This document shows positions 22,893-32,511 of a DNA stretch of 40,908 bases, one piece after another. Positions within the stretch are counted from its first letter, which is position 1. Each line of letters starts with the position of its first letter. Source of the stretch: Apostichopus californicus (Eukaryota; Echinodermata; Holothuroidea; Aspidochirotida; Stichopodidae); the NCBI GenBank assembly GCA_020650975.1, contig JAIPMN010013278.1, positions 4,882 through 45,789 on the forward strand, given 5' to 3'. Position numbers and translations under genes: made by a program. The notes beneath the pieces are model-generated. The model worked only from the letters and a program-made list of their open reading frames with translations, had not been told where the DNA came from and made no database searches.

Positions 22893-23255
22893 AGGCATTG
22901 AAGACTCGCCCCAAACAGCGTGCCGTCATCTTTAAAAAGTTAACTTTCCGTTGCTTGCAAATGAAGTTTTTCTCTTTAATCGCTACAAAATACAGACAGT
23001 AATGAAACGTGACACCTTGTTATTTTTAGCTGGACCTGAGATGTCCATCGCTGTATCGTTTGTACACTGTGCTGTGGGTATTGACCGCAGCTGTATGTAC
23101 TGACTGTACACTAGTGTCTAATTACCGACTGTAGCAAGCTGTGTGTGTATTTTCTGGGATCGATGGTGGTGTCTAACACTTTTCTTACACCTCATTCGAA
23201 ACTAGGTCAGATTACTGGCATTAGACGTTTCATTTTGCGCGAGTCTTCACACCCT
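22893..23255. mobile_element. Small TTAA-flanked MITE, 363 bp
   Basis: The left end AGGCATTGAAGACTCG follows TTAA (22889-22892). The complement of the right end, AGGGTGTGAAGACTCG, matches it at 13 of 16 positions and is followed by TTAG (23256-23259), probably a mutated TTAA. TTAA duplication is used by piggyBac and Kolobok elements. The A/G-rich ends look more like Kolobok than like piggyBac, which usually starts CCC. No transposase is present. Confidence 0.6.
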
Positions 23256-24044
23256 TTAGCTTAACTTAAACTGGAGAATTATGTGCTCATGTTTTTTTTT
23301 TAATTTGGTTGATGTTTACAACTAGCTAAGATATGTTTTCTTTGTCATATTCTTTGCTTCATAGATTTCAAAGATTTCTCTCCATTTACACAGATAGAGT
23401 TTACAACCAAATGATTTCCAAGGAAGCCATGTTCCCATTATCTCAAATCCCAAGAAATGTTTACCCAAAACATGGCACTTAAAATCTTGTGTCATATAAT
23501 ACATCACACAAGCATTTTGTTTTGTTTTCATCATATATATTATAATTCATCCAAAAAATAGTTTTCTCTCAAGTATAGAGAGTCTCTTAGCTCTTTCATC
23601 TTGAAGATAATCTTTCCTCAGTGGTGGTGGTTTCAATCCAGACCAGCTCGTGCTAAAATTTTGATTGACGATTTTGTTAATTAAGAAGGCACGTTCAGTA
23701 AATTTTGTTACAGCCCGTGTACGGTAGATGCATCAATCTAAGCCAATGTTTCTAACATTCTAAACATTGTCGGAGCACATTGATGAATAACATGAGCATT
23801 TTATGTGTATACCGTGCAGTGGAAATTAAGTCAAGAGTCTCAGTGAATTTGTTCTTGCTTTGAAAGAGATAAAAATAAAGAAAAAGAGTCTCCTGTCGGT
23901 CATAAATGTATCAAATTAGCGACTTATGCAATGTTGATCAAAGATAAAGGGAATGAAATAATTCTTCTCCTTAGAAAGAGAAAAAAGCTGAAAACAAATG
24001 CTAAGTATTTTAGATATATAGTTTTCAGTACTGTTGTATATATG

Positions 24045-24075
24045 CTTACCTGTCTCCCATGCCTATCATGCACTC
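24045..24075 (+). repeat. Recurring TTACCTGT...CACTC motif, copy 5
   Basis: CTTACCTGTCTCC followed by CATGCCTATCATGCACTC, same orientation as the others. Confidence 0.5.
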
Positions 24076-24206
24076 TTTCTATCTATGGCGGCCAATTGCT
24101 GTACAATTGTTAAGAATTGTAATATCATCCTTCCCTTGTATTCTTACAGAAGCTTAGAAGGGTACATTACACTGACAACTTATTACCACACATTGTAAAA
24201 CGTGAA

Positions 24207-24228
24207 AAATCGGCAAATATGCCGATTT
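24207..24228. repeat. Perfect hairpin, 9-bp stem
   Basis: AAATCGGCA and TGCCGATTT flank the 4-base loop AATA. Isolated, with no gene context. Confidence 0.6.
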
Positions 24229-25557
24229 GACCTTGATGTGCTAATTTGGAGGTGCAAAAATAGTGAAAATCTGAAATTGCAAACTAAGTACCACTTAAGT
24301 ACATAAAATGAGCAAACCGGTAACGTTCAGATCTTTTAATACCCAGCACATCTCTTCAAAATAGTAATTATCAGATTTCCGATGTATTGACGAGCAATTC
24401 CATATATGTGCGCAAAATGATAATTGCCAGATTTTTACCATTTAGCAAATGTGTTTAAGTCTTCAATGTGATGTTAGATGATTCTGTATATTCTCCTCAA
24501 TAGCTGAATATCAATGATGTCATAATGACATCACAAGAATTTAATAAAAGAATGATGATTAACACTACCTTTCTGCCTATCATTTAGCTTCTTTCATTGC
24601 CATTGTACAATTTTTAAGCTATCATATTCTTAATATACATTGATACACTATTATATGAAGATAGAAATACACCTTAGTATATTAAAGATACTTGGCCAAA
24701 GAATCAACTTAGTATTACATATCACACGCATTATGTGATAACTGTGATAATTTCGTACCTTGTTTATCATAATTATAGTCATATTGGATCAACGATAACA
24801 CTTTCTCTATCAGTCATTGAATAATTAATTATAGATACAATCATCTGGCTGTTATATTGAGCATCTGACTAAATTTATGATTGGTGAATTGTGCAGTCAA
24901 GTTGAATCGGATGAAATTGAATTTTGTCCGCATGCACTTCATCGTGGGTTTAAACTGGACTACTGTAGTACTTTACGATGGTTTGTATTCAGTTACTGTG
25001 TGACAAATTTCACACTTGCCTATATAATGAGTTGTAGAAGATGCCCCAGAACGTGATTAATGCACATCCTTGTAAGATCTGATGTCACAAAATTTTGTCG
25101 AAGGAAGAAGGAAATTTGGAATAAGCAAAGGTTACAAAAGAAATAAATGGAGTATGAAATTTAGTTTGTGGGATGCAAAACTTTGTGGATCATAAACTAA
25201 ACAATCAATATATGTATTACTTCTTAAAGTCAGTGAAATGACTTTTAGCACATATTGGTTCTTGTAAGATAGTCCATGCAGTTATGATATCTGAATATTA
25301 CATGGTGTCGAATGACACAGGGCAATTAAACTAACTGATGGTAAGAGTACAGAGCCCTTTAAAAACTGCTGCCATTCATATCAAAGAAAATTTACCCCAT
25401 TTCTTCAACCACATGCGAAATCGGAAAGCGACATGAAACTTGACAAAACACTGATTGCTAACAACAGTTCATTAGAACTACTTTACCTTAATACCAAAGT
25501 TCTTCTGCCTTCTCCTCTCTCCTCTTTAATCCATTTCCTCACTGAGTCCTAGCTCTG

Positions 25558-26215
25558 CTCCTTACTCTCCATCCCCTTTCCCTCCTCTCCCTTTAATCCC
25601 ATTCCCCTCCTCTCCCTTTGCTACCCTTCCCCTCCTCTCCCTGTGATCCCATTCCCCTCCTCTTCCTTTGATCCCCTTCCCCTCCTCTCCCTTTGCTCCC
25701 CTTCCCCTCCTCTTCCTTTGATCCCATTCCCCTCCTCTCCCTTTGCTACCCTTCCCCTCCTCTCCCTGTGATCCCATTCCCCTCCTCTTCCTTTGATCCC
25801 CTTCCCCTCCTCTCCCTTTGCTCCCCTTCNNNNNNNNNNCCCTTCCCCTCCTCTCCCTTTAATCCCCTTCTCCTCCTCTCCCTTTGATCCCATTCCCCTC
25901 CTCTCCCTTTGATCCCCTTCCCCTCCTCTCCCTGTGCTCCCCTTCCCCGTCTCTCTCTTGCATCCCCTGCCCCTCCTCTCCCTATGATCCCTTCCCCTCT
26001 CATTTTGATCCATTCCCCTAGTCTCCCTTTGATCCCCTTCTCCTCTCCCTGTGCTCCCCTTCCCATCTTCTCCCTGTGTTCTCCTTCTCCTCCTCTCCCT
26101 TTGATACCCTTACCCTCCTCTCCCTTTGATACCTTCCCTTCATCTCTCTTTCATCCCCTTCCCATTCTCTCCCTTTGCTCCCTTCTATCACTCCCCTCCT
26201 CTCTACCTTCCCCAA
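25558..26215. repeat. Pyrimidine-rich 25-bp minisatellite with gap
   Basis: About 26 tandem units of CCCCTCCTCTCCCTTTGATC plus CCCTT make a strand almost free of A and G. A higher-order period of 125 bp (five units) is visible: 25621-25704 equals 25746-25829 exactly, up to the gap. Ten N (25830-25839) interrupt the array, so its true length is unknown. The strand asymmetry favours triplex (H-DNA). Because 25 is not a multiple of three, several frames stay open on both strands and give low-complexity G/E/K/R-rich (minus) or P/S/L-rich (plus) translations that are not proteins. Confidence 0.9.
25830..25839. other. Assembly gap (10 N)
   Basis: Ten undetermined bases fall inside the second higher-order unit of the 25-bp array, as expected where reads could not be placed uniquely. 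Confidence 0.98.
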
Positions 26216-28617
26216 CCACCTGATCCTCACAGGATTCTTCTAATCTAAGAGCAATGATATTTTGGATGAACTCTCTTAGAAGCTTTAAAAGAGACTATGC
26301 ACTCTAAGAAAACTTGTACATTTTCCATCTCAGATAATGCCAGCTATAACCTTTACTTAGTACAGTTGTGCTTGAACAAGCTACTATAAGCAATTCCAGA
26401 TATTATATTTGCATTGCTTATAGTATATGATGCGCTGTTGAGAACTCAATTGTTGCCACAATAAAAAATTAAAAAATGGCTATATTTTTGAGCAATCATT
26501 TGTTAAAAGACACATTAACAAAGCAAACAACTCCTGTGAGAATTGCATGCTCATCTCTATTTTATACAAGTTTACATTGAACTGTGTGAGCTAGAGTAAT
26601 AATTTCTCCCTGTTTTTTTCCTCTCTTTCTCGTTTTGAGTGGTCTTTCATGCTTTGTTTGGTCTTGCGCATTAAGTGTCTGTATCTTACCTACCATTGCC
26701 GGGCTCAACGAGACTGTGATTAATTGCTAAGTATTGATTTCTGGAAAAATTATTAGCCTTAGGGGCTCAAGGCACCAATATCTCTTAATATCATGGCTGT
26801 TTCTTTAACATGAGGGCCGTCAAATTTAATTAAGGAATCTTGATGGATTTAAGCCTACCATGGGAACATTCATATAGAATATTTTGGTTAGCTCACAGGA
26901 CTGACAAAACGTTCTGCTCTTTAACTGCCAGGTGAAAGCTCTTAATTTACCTCCGTTGACTTAAAATTCTCCCAGGGTGTTTACGTGGCAATAGACTGTG
27001 ATTTACAAGTAAAATTTATTCCATATCTATTTAGTAATATTTGCTCAGATTCAGTATACTATTACACTTTCTATTGCATTGTTTATATCTTAGTCAAATT
27101 TTGTTGACTAAGATTTGCGATTGCTTTGAAGTTGTATTATGCATACATGTGGGAATTATGCAATATGGAAACACTCGCTGCACCAAAACACAAAAAAAAA
27201 TATAAAATTGTGCCAGAAATATACATGGTCATCATATCACACACTTCCCTTTGTTTTCGTATCCTAATATTAAAAGACAGTTTTTGTTCTTGCTAAATCA
27301 CCTTTTGAAATAATCAAGTTATGTGAAAATAAATCGCAATTTAAAATGCTCTTGGAAATTCTGGCATTCTTTTTTGTTGCAGAATTTACATAAATATAAA
27401 TATATATATATATATACTTTAATTCATTGGACAAATTTGTTTAAACTCGTTTAAGCTGCAGCTGTTACTTTCATGTTCCTTCAATAAATAACAAACAAGT
27501 TATCTCAAGGAGGCAATTAATCATCAAATTGTGGTAAATGTGTTGATTGCCTTACGTCGTCATCGGCATGTCATGTGTTTCAGGTTTGTGTTTCTAACAA
27601 CAAAGAAATATTTACCAAAAATCTTTCGAAAGAAGTATTAAAAAAAACAAAGATAAAAAATTTAAACACAAATACATATTGTACTCTTGAGACGGATGTT
27701 TGCTCTTCATGTTCAATATCTAATCTAAGAATGAAGCTTTCCGTTTGTGATCATGCCTGAAGGAATTAGTTAAAATATAACTTCAGAGGGCTCACAGATG
27801 TATAAATTCTCCTCCACGTGAGATCTTGCATCCTCTGTGCACTCCCATCTTTTTCACTGATGTATTCTGCCACCCCCCCCCCCCAAAAAATAAAAAAAAT
27901 ACACAATTCACAAACAAAATGATGTTACAAAGAGGCAACCAGATCTTAAAACATTCCACCGACTACAGTTATTGTTATTTTTCAATGAATAATTTATCCA
28001 GTATCTCATCTCAAAATGATAATGCAAACATGATCAAATTTTCTATTCAAGTGCAAAGATGTATACATAGCAGTTTTGTACACAGGAACTATAGTATTTT
28101 ATACCAGACAAAATTCAGAAACTTGAAAATTGATACACAAAATATGATCACTAAATTATTTCCCTGTCTGCTGTTTAGTTTTAAAATACAGAAAATTGAA
28201 TCAGTATAAATTTTACATGGGGAGATACTGTTGTATATATGTCAATAAATGTGTCATTTAATTGGTATACAATGCTATCGTATTGCAAATTACAGAATTG
28301 TTATTAATTTGTATTATAATTTTTATTCATTAGCTGATCTTTCATGCCCTCAGGAACTCTTCCAAGATTTACTTCCCCCCATACTAGTAAGTCTTGGGGA
28401 TTTTGTAGGTGTTGTATCTTTTTTTTGGGGGGGGGGGGGAGTGGTCATTTCTTGGGCGCAAAATAGTAGCTGGACTTGTACACGTATGTTTGCTATATAT
28501 CAGAACGGAAGAAAATGATTTAGACATTCAGGAATGATCAAAATAAAACAAAACTGTTAGCAAACTGCTTATCCACTAAAGGGCCTGTGTATTAAGAAAA
28601 TGTGTAAACGTAAATGG
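26216..28617. other. Noncoding stretch, no gene seen
   Basis: Contains an AT dinucleotide run near 27400-27416, C12 at 27873-27884 and G13 at 28427-28439. No supported exon. Confidence 0.6.
28427..28439 (+). repeat. G13 homopolymer
   Basis: Thirteen G directly after a T-run, in a stretch without exon evidence. Confidence 0.85.
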
Positions 28618-28656
28618 GCCTGACGTCTCGATCCTAGCAGGATCTTCTTCAGAGGC
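28618..28656 (-). ncRNA. Decayed hammerhead-ribozyme motif, Penelope-type
   Basis: On the minus strand the order is GCCT, CTGAAGA, A, GATCCT-GCT-AGGATC, GAGA, C, GTC, AGGC. This fits a minimal type I hammerhead: GCCT/AGGC pair as a 4-bp helix I; CTGAAGA satisfies the CUGANGA core; GATCCT/AGGATC form a 6-bp helix II with a 3-base loop; GAGA stands where GAAA is required; ACGT would give a self-complementary helix III that forms only between two copies; cleavage would follow GTC. Such minimal hammerheads are known from Penelope-like retroelements. The A-to-G change in GAAA is expected to abolish or strongly reduce cleavage, so this is likely a relic. No Penelope reverse transcriptase is visible nearby. 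A TATATAAAC stretch lies 5' of it on the same strand (about 28690). Confidence 0.6.
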
Positions 28657-29255
28657 TGAATGAAGATATCGGTTTACTGTTCGGTGTTTATATAACGGAA
28701 CAAAGAATGAGGATTGGGAAATGGGTTTTTCTATTTCATTGTGCTTTCTCCTGGTCTCTTGTCTTGTTGTCTTGGTATTATGGATGAAGCTACCGGAACC
28801 TCTTCTTTTTAGGATTTTTCTAAAACAGCTGAGCTACATCGCAGTATCCCTTAAGTTTTAGTTTTCACATGAATTAATGAAAGCTGCCATTTCAATTAAA
28901 TTTGTACATTCACTTTGCTGCTGGCAGATGCATTCACAAAATAATCCCACCAGAATCTGAAAAATTCTTATCTTAGCCGATACAAAAGGGTGTGGTTTTG
29001 ATGAAAAGGATGCACAAAATTGCCGGCAATTTTACGAAGCAATCGACTTCAAGCAGTCGGAATATGCCTTTGAAGACAGTGGAGTGAGGCACTAAGACAG
29101 ATTGAGTAACTTAGACTGTAGAAATATGGAGCAGATGCAAGACTCTCCTTTAATCTGTGTTTGTGAGGAGTTACCGGTCTATACCTGATCGGTGCTCAAA
29201 AAAATGGAAAGGTGTTTGGAAGATTATATGTTGGGATGTTCAAATTGGAATGGAT
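28657..29255. other. Noncoding, possible Penelope-like flank
   Basis: No open frame of note. The first 100-150 bp may belong to the retroelement that supplied the hammerhead-like motif, judging only by adjacency. Confidence 0.4.
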
Positions 29256-29575
29256 CAGTGGCGTAGGAAGGTACTTTTGAGTGGGGGGGCTGAAGACTGA
29301 TGGCCGGCCTGGGGGAGGGGTCTAAGGGGAGGGGGTGAAATTTTTTGCATTTCCAGGTGGCCTCAGATGCAATTTGGTGCAATATAGCACACTTCAACAC
29401 CCACTCCATGTTGTAAATAATTTTGCATTTTCACCTGGACTTAGATGCAATTTGGTGCTCCAAATGAGATTTTTTTTCTCATTTGCGAAGCGGGGGGCGG
29501 AATGATACTTCCGCCCCCCATATTTTTCACTGGTGGGGCTGGCGCCCCCCAGCCCCCCCGGTTCCTACGCCCTTG
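29256..29575. mobile_element. Hairpin-rich TIR element, 320 bp
   Basis: The ends CAGTGGCGTAGGAA and TTCCTACGCCCTTG are inverted repeats with two mismatches in 14. The start CAGTGGCG is shared with the hAT-like element at 8547. Inside are two perfect hairpins, CAAATGAGA/TCTCATTTG (29461-29485) and GGGGGGCGGAA/TTCCGCCCCCC (29492-29519), plus a direct repeat of about 38 bp (29343-29380, 29421-29458) sharing AGATGCAATTTGGTGC. No clear 8-bp target duplication remains, so the copy is older than the one at 8547. No coding capacity. Confidence 0.65.
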
Positions 29576-30198
29576 GTTGAAGGGAAGCAAACTACTCAAT
29601 GTTCATCAAGTTTCCTGTGAAGATTGAGTGAGGTGCCAAAATGTGGTACAGCAAGAAAGCAGCAAAGTCCATCGTCTTCTGTTCCAAGATGAAACAAGAA
29701 GTTTCGTTTTCCTCAGACCCCTATTCCCGTAATCCCCTTCCCTCCCCCCGCCTCTCCTCTCCCCCCCCCCCCCCTCCCCCTGTTCACATTAGTGCCTCTG
29801 TGTAGATTATGTGTACATACACAATATATTTTAACGATAGATTTGTTGTTATCTGTTATAAAATTGGATCATTGCAGTGATGTATTAGTATTATTGATTA
29901 TTAGGTTATCTCAGAAAAGAGATTCCATGTATGGTCAACACTGACTAATTACCTATTGTTGTTTGTTCCATTGTTAAGATAATGTAAAAAGCTTACCCTT
30001 ACCACAGGCAATGCCCAACCTATCTACTACTGCACTACACTACAGTTAGAGGAGATATTATAAAAGACCCAAATTAGTACAATCTAGGAGCTCCAGTCTT
30101 TAATTCATAAACCTAATTTTACAATTTTAAACATTATAGGGGTAGAAATATCAACTCTCAGTCATGATAGAGAAGATAAAAAAATAAACCGCATCAAA
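29576..30198. other. Noncoding stretch, no gene seen
   Basis: Pyrimidine-rich near 29720-29780, including C14 at 29761-29774. No exon recognised. Confidence 0.6.
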
Positions 30199-30473
30199 GG
30201 AGTGTTAGCTCAGTGGTTAACGCCCGTGCCTTTCAATCATAAGGTCCCGAGTTAGAGTCACTCCAAGATTAATATATGTCGTCCAGGTACAGAATTGTTG
30301 ACAATTGACAATTCATAATCATGGACATTAAAATATGAATCTAAGAGACTGACTACGGTCAGCTTGTGGCTTTGATAAGCCAATGATGGCTTCTTCGCGA
30401 GTTCCTGCTTGCAAGGAGGACCTAAAATACATACATACATACATACAGGCATACATACATACAATACATACAT
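30199..30473 (+). mobile_element. tRNA-derived SINE, full-length copy (S3)
   Basis: The plus-strand head begins GGAGTGTTAGCTCAGTGGTT (A box). The B box is mutated to GAGTTAGAGTCA, whereas S1 keeps GGTTCGAGTCA. The body, the 3' domain with TTCGCGAGTTCCTGCTTGCA and the CATA tail follow. The mutated B box makes renewed Pol III transcription unlikely. Confidence 0.85.
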
Positions 30474-31556
30474 TAACAACTGAACTACAAAAGCTGTCAA
30501 ACAGAGGTTTTAAACTGAAAAGGATTATCAATCTCATGGAATGAGGTGTGTGCTTGAGTCTAATAGCGAGATCGTTGTAAAGATCTATGTATCCACCTCG
30601 CTAGTCAACACAACGCACATGGTTCGTATCACCTTCCCACACAAAGTACAAATATCAGACATGATTTCTAATAGAGTCCTGTTCAATGAAAAGTGACGAG
30701 TTCTGTATTAATCCTTGATCATGACACAGAATATACGATTACCACAGAGCATGCAGCAAACACTAACGAGAACGTCATCCATTTTTAAACGCATCCACTG
30801 CAAAGTTCTCTGCCTGCAGCAAACAGATAAATCACTATATTCTTTTTCGTTATTGTGGAGGGGATATAATTTCATTTTGAAATGAACTATAAATATTGTT
30901 TATGCGCTTGAAGAATCTGAAGACAAGTTAAGTATATGTTGGTTTATATTTTCTGATAAATATTTTAATGAAAACCTGAAGGGCCTCGCTACAGTAAAAA
31001 TTTTAACGCCTAGGTCACTGGTAACCTATCACTACCCACACAACTAAGTGTAACAGAACACATACTCAGACTTTACAAGTTGACTTAAGTTTGACAAAAA
31101 TGTCCTCTCTTGCAATATCACTACTCCAAGAAAATTGAAAAAATGTTAGGTTTTATTGATGTTTCTACAACTGTTTCGGTTTAACAAGATAGTCATCTTC
31201 AAACTATGCCAAAAAACCTTGATAAATTCATGATGACATCAACTCCTCGGTGCAGACCTAAATGTTTAATGTCAATCCATTGTTTTTTTTATAAACTCTA
31301 ATAACTCAACCAAAGCATCTTTTATGTAAAACTTCATTTACAAAGCAAAACATCATTCGATATACGACATCCAACACCATCGTCCTTGACAGATTTGTAA
31401 TGTACGATTGAAAAAAAAAAACCAAGAATAAATTCCAGGCAGAAGAATCTCGGGAGCAAGAAACCTTGAATGTTAAAGTCGGAAGGAGGATTGAGTGGAC
31501 AGAGTCTCAGATGGGGATTGATGGCGCTGTGCATAAATGTTACCAAAAATTAGTCT
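30474..31556. other. Noncoding stretch, no gene seen
   Basis: No exon recognised. Around 31160-31200 the minus strand carries TTGAAGATGAC...CCGAAACAG, which superficially resembles a hammerhead core but lacks a pairing helix II. Confidence 0.5.
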
Positions 31557-31719
31557 ACAAATAATGAATGGTTATGAGTGCAATAGTTCAAATATTTCAT
31601 GAGTTTTAAGATGGAATGTTCCATTCAACGAGGCGCAGCCGAGTTGAATGGAACAAATTACATCTTTCAAGAATGAAATATTTGCACTATTGCACGAATG
31701 GAAACCATTCATTATTTGT
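31557..31719. repeat. Large foldback, arms about 73-77 bp
   Basis: The left arm 31557-31629 and right arm 31643-31719 are imperfect reverse complements over their whole length around the 13-base loop GAGGCGCAGCCGA. Matching blocks include ACAAATAATGAATGG, GTGCAATAGT, CAAATATTTCAT and GTTCCATTCAAC. Further out, TTATACAACA (about 31722) and TGTTGTATAA (about 31926) are also complementary, so the foldback may be one end of a larger palindromic element. Open frames on both strands here mirror the inverted repeat and are not proteins. Confidence 0.75.
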
Positions 31720-32262
31720 TTTATACAACATATTATATTAAGATGGGTAAAATGCACTAATGCAACAGATTGTTTTGTACAGACAGGTTTCTCTGCTCTC
31801 TTACCATTGAAAAAAGTGCTACCAAAAAGTATAACCCATGGTTCTATTTCATAGAGTGGAATAGAGCAGATTTTGCATGCAATCAACGAGCAATTGACCA
31901 ATCAAATGACCAGAATACAATTAGGTGTTGTATAATAGGTTATATTAAGGAGGTTTCTGAAAGGAGAACCTCCTTGGTTACATTAAGGTAGATGATGAAG
32001 GAGTATGACTAGACTAGAGATTGGTATTAAAGAGAGGCACGAGGTAAATAGTTTATTTGAGGTCGTAAAGGTCTCTCTTGGTATAGAAAATAGTACAATC
32101 AGGAATGTATAACGGTTCTTTGATACATTAAGGGTCTGCAAATTGTCAAAAGTTACTTTTGTGTCTTGGTATCCTCCTTTAAGATTTTCAATCATTTCTA
32201 AGTTCATCATATTAGCAATTGATGTAGAGATGGCCCACTATGCACAGTTAGGCAGTGGGACA
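31720..32262. other. Possible continuation of the foldback element
   Basis: Includes a short perfect hairpin, AAGGAGGTT/AACCTCCTT (about 31948-31975). The minus-strand frame 32210-31983 matches no known family. No exon supported. Confidence 0.4.
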
Positions 32263-32511
32263 GAGTATGTATGTATGTATGTATATGTGATCTTCCCGCA
32301 AGCAGGAACTCGCGAAAGAAGCCATGAAGGCTTATAGACTCGCAAGCTGACCGAAGCCAATCTCTCGGCACACATCCATTTAACGTCTATGTCGGGAAGT
32401 TGTTATTGAACAACACCCTTGCCAGACGACACACATTGCTGTCGGCGGGGAATCGAACCGGGGATCTCATGACTGGGAGACGCCGGCGTTAACCACTAGG
32501 CTATACACTCC
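32263..32511 (-). mobile_element. tRNA-derived SINE, second subfamily (S4)
   Basis: On the minus strand: a tRNA-like head with TAGCCTAGTGG (A box) and a perfect B box, GGTTCGATTCC, then a body unlike S1-S3, then the same 3' domain with TTCGCGAGTTCCTGCTTGCG and an ATAC tail. The tRNA head and body differ clearly from S1-S3 while the 3' domain is shared. This suggests two SINE lineages using one tail, probably recognised by the same LINE partner. Confidence 0.8.

Larger units (their letters stand above)
23260..25557. other. Noncoding stretch, no gene seen
   Basis: Contains a 9-bp hairpin at 24207-24228, a palindrome at 24515-24533 and motif copy 5. No exon recognised. Confidence 0.6.

Noticed and set aside
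25562..26230. Gly/Glu/Lys-rich and Pro/Ser-rich open frames on both strands
   Set aside because: By-products of the pyrimidine-rich 25-bp array. Several frames of each strand are open, and one crosses the N gap.
31160..31200. Second hammerhead-like sequence on the minus strand (TTGAAGATGAC...CCGAAACAG)
   Set aside because: The first core base is T and not C, no pairing helix II could be drawn, and the cleavage triplet is doubtful. It may be a far-decayed relative, but this is not supportable.
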